A DNA stretch of 33,836 bases from Archaeoglobi archaeon (lineage in GTDB: Archaea > Halobacteriota > Archaeoglobi > Archaeoglobales > Archaeoglobaceae). The notes under the pieces were generated by a model, which was given only the letters and a program-made list of their open reading frames with translations, searched no databases and had not been told where the DNA came from. Both the position numbers and the translations under genes were made by a program. Every line of letters begins with the position of its first letter. The first letter of the stretch is position 1. The stretch lies in assembly GCA_029259455.1 (NCBI GenBank), contig JAPDIT010000034.1, positions 1 to 33,836 on the forward strand, given 5' to 3'. Shown piece after piece: positions 31,028 to 33,836 of this stretch.

Positions 31028-32256
31028 CGGAAACTCCTAACAACAAAATTTTTCAGGTTTAACGGGTCGGAGAAGTGGAAAAGATTTGCGTTTCCACTCA
31101 GTTTGGCCATATTCTTGCATAGTTCGAGAAATCTCCCCTCCTTACCGAACATTATTATCTGCAGCCTCGCATCAACATTCCGCATCTTCTCAGCTTCTTT
31201 CAACGCACACCTCCAAGGGGTTAAGTAGGGGTTGTAGCTCGATGTGGGCTCTCCGTCTGAAATCAGAAACACGACACCTGTACCTGAGCTTTTCTTCAAT
31301 ATTTTTCTTGCTTTTCTCAAAGCGAGACCGATGTCAGTCCTCCCCCTCGCTTCAAGATTCAGTATTTCACCCTCCTTTAGCTCGCGAGTTCTGTGATTGA
31401 AAGCTATCACCCTCAACTCGTCATTGCTTCCAGCCCTCCTTATCGCCTTTCTTAGGCAGAGGGCAGCTTCAATTGCTCCAATAATTTTTCTACCTCTCAT
31501 AGAATCGCTCACATCTATCAGCATTACATAAACACATTTTTCAGTGTGTTTCGGCTGTCTTGCCACCATTTCGTTCTCATTAAGCTCTATCTCACCCCTC
31601 ATCGCGGACTTCAGCAAGCTCTCAGCAAGGTCGATATTGTCGTAGTTGTGAGTGTAGGGGTCGTATTCAACCACTTTTTCACTTGAAAAGATTGACTGGC
31701 CAAACTTCTCCGTTTCATGCTCCCCGTAGCTTCTTTTGTCAAGATTTTGAAGGCTAAGCGACAGAACCTTCTCAGCCAGAATGCTTTCGGCTTTGGCAGT
31801 GTAGTTAACTATCTTTCTGTGGAACCTCGTCTCAACCTTCTCCACATATCCCAGTTCCTGCAGTTCATCAACAACCTCATCAAAGAAGTTGTCAACAATC
31901 TGGCTCATATTGAGATCTTCCCTGCTGATATCGCCGCGCTTAATCATCTCCTTGAGTTCTTCCCATGCCCTCTGCTTTGCCTCCTTGAGCTCTCTGTTTC
32001 TCTCCATCCAGTAGTTACTCATGAACCCGAAGGTTTTCATGAGGTCGTTGAAAGCTGAAGAGTACATTTCGAAGTCCTTCGCCATGTCGGGATTCAGATA
32101 TTTCTTGATGAGTTCTGTAACGTCAAAATCTCCGGTGTCTCTGTAGTAGGGGTTGAAAAGAGAATAAAGCAGGTCGTCAGCTATCTTCTCCAAACCACTC
32201 CCACTTTTCTGGCAGAGTGAGCATTTGGGCTTATCTGTCGTAGGCAAGGTAGGCAT
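31024..32256 (-). CDS. von Willebrand A domain protein, partner of the AAA+ ATPase
   Basis: A 410-residue soluble protein. A CSLC pair is at 12-15, followed by a long helical, charged region (40-235). A C-terminal vWA domain has MIDAS motif DVSDS at 248-252, RTDIGLALRKA and the strand VVFLISDGEPTSS, so the metal site looks intact. The pattern matches Mg-chelatase D/CoxE/MoxR-associated vWA proteins that act with an AAA+ partner to remodel or load metal into a target. ATG 32256 has GAAGGAG 4 nt upstream and overlaps the AAA+ gene by 26 nt, so the two are co-expressed. No chelatase third subunit is nearby, so the substrate is unknown. Confidence 0.87.
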   Translation of the reverse strand: MPTLPTTDKPKCSLCQKSGSGLEKIADDLLYSLFNPYYRDTGDFDVTELIKKYLNPDMAKDFEMYSSAFNDLMKTFGFMSNYWMERNRELKEAKQRAWEELKEMIKRGDISREDLNMSQIVDNFFDEVVDELQELGYVEKVETRFHRKIVNYTAKAESILAEKVLSLSLQNLDKRSYGEHETEKFGQSIFSSEKVVEYDPYTHNYDNIDLAESLLKSAMRGEIELNENEMVARQPKHTEKCVYVMLIDVSDSMRGRKIIGAIEAALCLRKAIRRAGSNDELRVIAFNHRTRELKEGEILNLEARGRTDIGLALRKARKILKKSSGTGVVFLISDGEPTSSYNPYLTPWRCALKEAEKMRNVDARLQIIMFGKEGRFLELCKNMAKLSGNANLFHFSDPLNLKNFVVRSFR

Positions 32257-33652
32257 AAACTCCTTCTCCCCGCCTCTCTAACAAACCGGTACATCTTGCA
32301 ATAGCCTCTAGGGTGATTTCTAGGGCGGAGTTTACCTCCTCCTTTCTTCTGCAGATGGACGATACAAAAGCCCAGAGATTTCTGCAATCCTCAAAACCAT
32401 TTGAAGAGCAAACATTAATTTCTTCAATTTCAGCCAGCTCTTCCATCATACCGCCGAATATGCTTCTCGGTATTGCAGCATAAATCTCTCCGCAGACAGT
32501 GTCGATCGCATCATTTACAACTTCTCTCACAACCTCATCCTTGCTCAGCTCATCCTCATAGTCAACCTCAAACCTGCTTTTCAGAGCAAGACTTAGATTT
32601 GCAAAGTCCTTACCATAATCAGCAAACATTACGGCCTTTCTTCCATTTCTAATTGCTGATGCTGCCACATGGTCAAAGGCCTTTATCGTCGCTCTGCAGC
32701 TCGGTTCGACTTCAATTCTTGTAGAATATCTGCAATTAGTGCTCCTCATACATCTTATAGCGGAGGCGATAATCTTCAGGTGCCACTCAGGAATTATAGA
32801 GCCATCGAGCGCCATGTTTTTGAGGCCAATCGCTATCTCCTCCTCTATTGTTTCGGGCGGCCCGATGTCTATCTGCTCCATTCTGTCGAGGAGGGGCTCT
32901 TTAATGTCTGAAACGCCCTTGTAGTTCGCAGGATTTGTTGATGCGATAACGAGAGTATCTATTTTCATGGGGACTATGTCTCCTTCAGGCGTGGTAATCT
33001 GCTTCTCTTCAAGAAGCTCGTGGAGAAGAGTTTGAAGGGCTGAAGGTATGGAGCCAAGTTCGTCGAAGTATGCGATACCTCTGTGGGCTTTCAGCACCCT
33101 TCCCGGGGTAAATACTTCAGGATGGTCGAGTTCGTAACCTTCCTTTATTTTCTGAAGACTTATCCCACCAATAAGCTGTCTTGTCGTCATCATCGGATCT
33201 CCGGCAATCCTTATCCATTTCTTGGGAATGAAAACGAGCTCTACCTCATCCTCCTCAAGCAGCTTCTTCTTGCATGAAAAGCAGGTGGGTTGTGTAGGGT
33301 CGTCATGGATTCTGCATCCCTTGATTGCAAGTATCTTGTCCGGCAAAAGCTTCGAAATTGCCTTTGCAAACGTCGTCTTTCCGTAGCCCTTCTTGCCTTT
33401 AAAAAGGATGTTTGATCCACTCATTAAAGCCGTCTTGACCATCTCCTTCTCCTTCTCTTTTCCGATGATCTCTTCAAACGGGTCAATACCTCTTTTCTCG
33501 AAATCGAGGAGCTTCTCCCTAACGTATTCCGAAACGCTCTTCGAATGGTAACTGATAAATTCATCATCCCAGATGTCCACCTCTTCTCCATCAAGGATGA
33601 ATCTTGGAGCACTCCCCCTTTTTATTTTAACATCTTCGAATATGTAGTCCAT
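32231..33652 (-). CDS. AAA+ ATPase, Mg-chelatase I/MoxR-like
   Basis: A 473-residue ATPase. Walker A GKKGYGKT is at 86-93, and an inserted Cys element with C113, C124 and C127 (GCRIHDDPTQPTCFSC) may bind zinc. Walker B IAYFDELG is at 193-200, sensor 1 is VIASTNPANY, and an Arg-finger region EPLLDRMEQID follows. The order is that of BchI/ChlI-type helix-2-insert ATPases. The N-terminal 60 residues and C-terminal third are family-specific and not otherwise recognised. ATG 33652 follows AAATATAAAC by 24 nt. It heads a two-gene operon with the vWA protein; together they probably remodel or metallate an unknown target. Confidence 0.9.
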   Translation of the reverse strand: MDYIFEDVKIKRGSAPRFILDGEEVDIWDDEFISYHSKSVSEYVREKLLDFEKRGIDPFEEIIGKEKEKEMVKTALMSGSNILFKGKKGYGKTTFAKAISKLLPDKILAIKGCRIHDDPTQPTCFSCKKKLLEEDEVELVFIPKKWIRIAGDPMMTTRQLIGGISLQKIKEGYELDHPEVFTPGRVLKAHRGIAYFDELGSIPSALQTLLHELLEEKQITTPEGDIVPMKIDTLVIASTNPANYKGVSDIKEPLLDRMEQIDIGPPETIEEEIAIGLKNMALDGSIIPEWHLKIIASAIRCMRSTNCRYSTRIEVEPSCRATIKAFDHVAASAIRNGRKAVMFADYGKDFANLSLALKSRFEVDYEDELSKDEVVREVVNDAIDTVCGEIYAAIPRSIFGGMMEELAEIEEINVCSSNGFEDCRNLWAFVSSICRRKEEVNSALEITLEAIARCTGLLERRGEGVYAYLAYDR

Positions 33653-33670
33653 GTCGGATATTTGATCAGG

Positions 33671-33680
33671 GTTTATATTT
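33671..33680 (-). promoter_or_regulatory. TATA box of the AAA+/vWA operon
   Basis: AAATATAAAC on the minus strand, centred 24 nt before ATG 33652. A leaderless transcript is likely. Confidence 0.5.
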
Positions 33681-33749
33681 CATTTTTGGTCTAAGTAAGG
33701 CTTAACTGTAGTATCCCGAAATAACCTTACACTCCAACAAGATTACCAC

Positions 33750-33836
33750 GTGAGGAAGCTAACGAACAAGGACATCTGAGAATGGTAAAGCAGGCTTAAA
33801 GGAGAACCGGCAACAAAGATGGCGGAGTTCTTTCAG
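33750..33836 (+). pseudogene. Decayed transposase N-terminus (IS481-like helix-turn-helix), cut by window edge
   Basis: Three pieces in changing frames read like an IS481-type transposase start. RKLTNKDI (from GTG 33750) is followed by RMVKQ (33779-33793), then LKGEPATKMAEFFQ up to the edge. In-frame stops at 33777-33779 and 33786-33788 and the frame changes show it is broken. The resemblance to the KLTNK...-RQ-x-KGE pattern of archaeal transposases is from memory, and the sequence is short, so this is a tentative call. No inverted end repeat is visible; 33686-33749 holds nothing else I can support. Confidence 0.35.

Overview
The window looks like chromosomal DNA of an archaeon of the Archaeoglobus type, very probably Archaeoglobus fulgidus or a close strain. 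The basis is gene content: archaeal L40e, an archaeal-length PheT, GatE, bifunctional FBP aldolase/phosphatase, an archaeal phosphoglycerate mutase, AqpM, DUF99/UPF0215, an iron-sulfur flavoprotein, DUF2180 and DUF2193. It also rests on the many genes with a TATA-like box about 25 nt before the start codon, which suggests leaderless mRNAs. The species is my inference from protein resemblance; no search was run. I saw no rRNA, tRNA or CRISPR array.

Layout. 1-8500 is mostly housekeeping. A cut-off minus-strand gene and mobB are followed on the plus strand by argG, a CinA-like molybdopterin-binding protein, pyrC, a CheY-like regulator, a geranylgeranyl-reductase-like flavoprotein, pheT and apgM. 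8501-11775 is a minus-strand accessory module: an HTH_10 regulator, a long Cys-containing DUF2193 protein, a small zinc-ribbon-like DUF2180 protein and the aquaporin AqpM, with operator-like repeats ahead of DUF2193. 11849-18290 carries L40e, a Mut7-C ribonuclease-like protein, an HD hydrolase, DUF99, a TM198-like membrane protein, rtcA, an iron-sulfur flavoprotein, a HAD protein and a coupled pair of an asparagine-synthase-like protein and a Cys-cluster protein.

18332-24974 (minus strand) is a compact eight-gene type IV pilus-like locus. It has three prepilins, a small Cys-rich protein, a GspE/VirB11-type ATPase, a TadC/FlaJ-type platform protein and two further pilin-like proteins. No prepilin peptidase is in the window. 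25100-26240 is a toxin-antitoxin island: two hairpins, an apparently intact RelBE pair, and a HEPN-MNT fusion gene broken by four shifts of the same sign.

26291-33652 holds a small membrane protein and a translationally coupled trio: FBP aldolase/phosphatase, a degenerate ThiF/E1-like protein and GatE. These are followed by a KaiC-like ATPase and a Mg-chelatase-type AAA+ and von Willebrand A pair. The right end (33750-33836) looks like a decayed transposase N-terminus. The least explained parts are the DUF2193/DUF2180/AqpM module, the degenerate E1 protein, the Cys-less asparagine-synthase-like enzyme with its Cys-cluster partner, and the Cys-rich protein inside the pilus operon.
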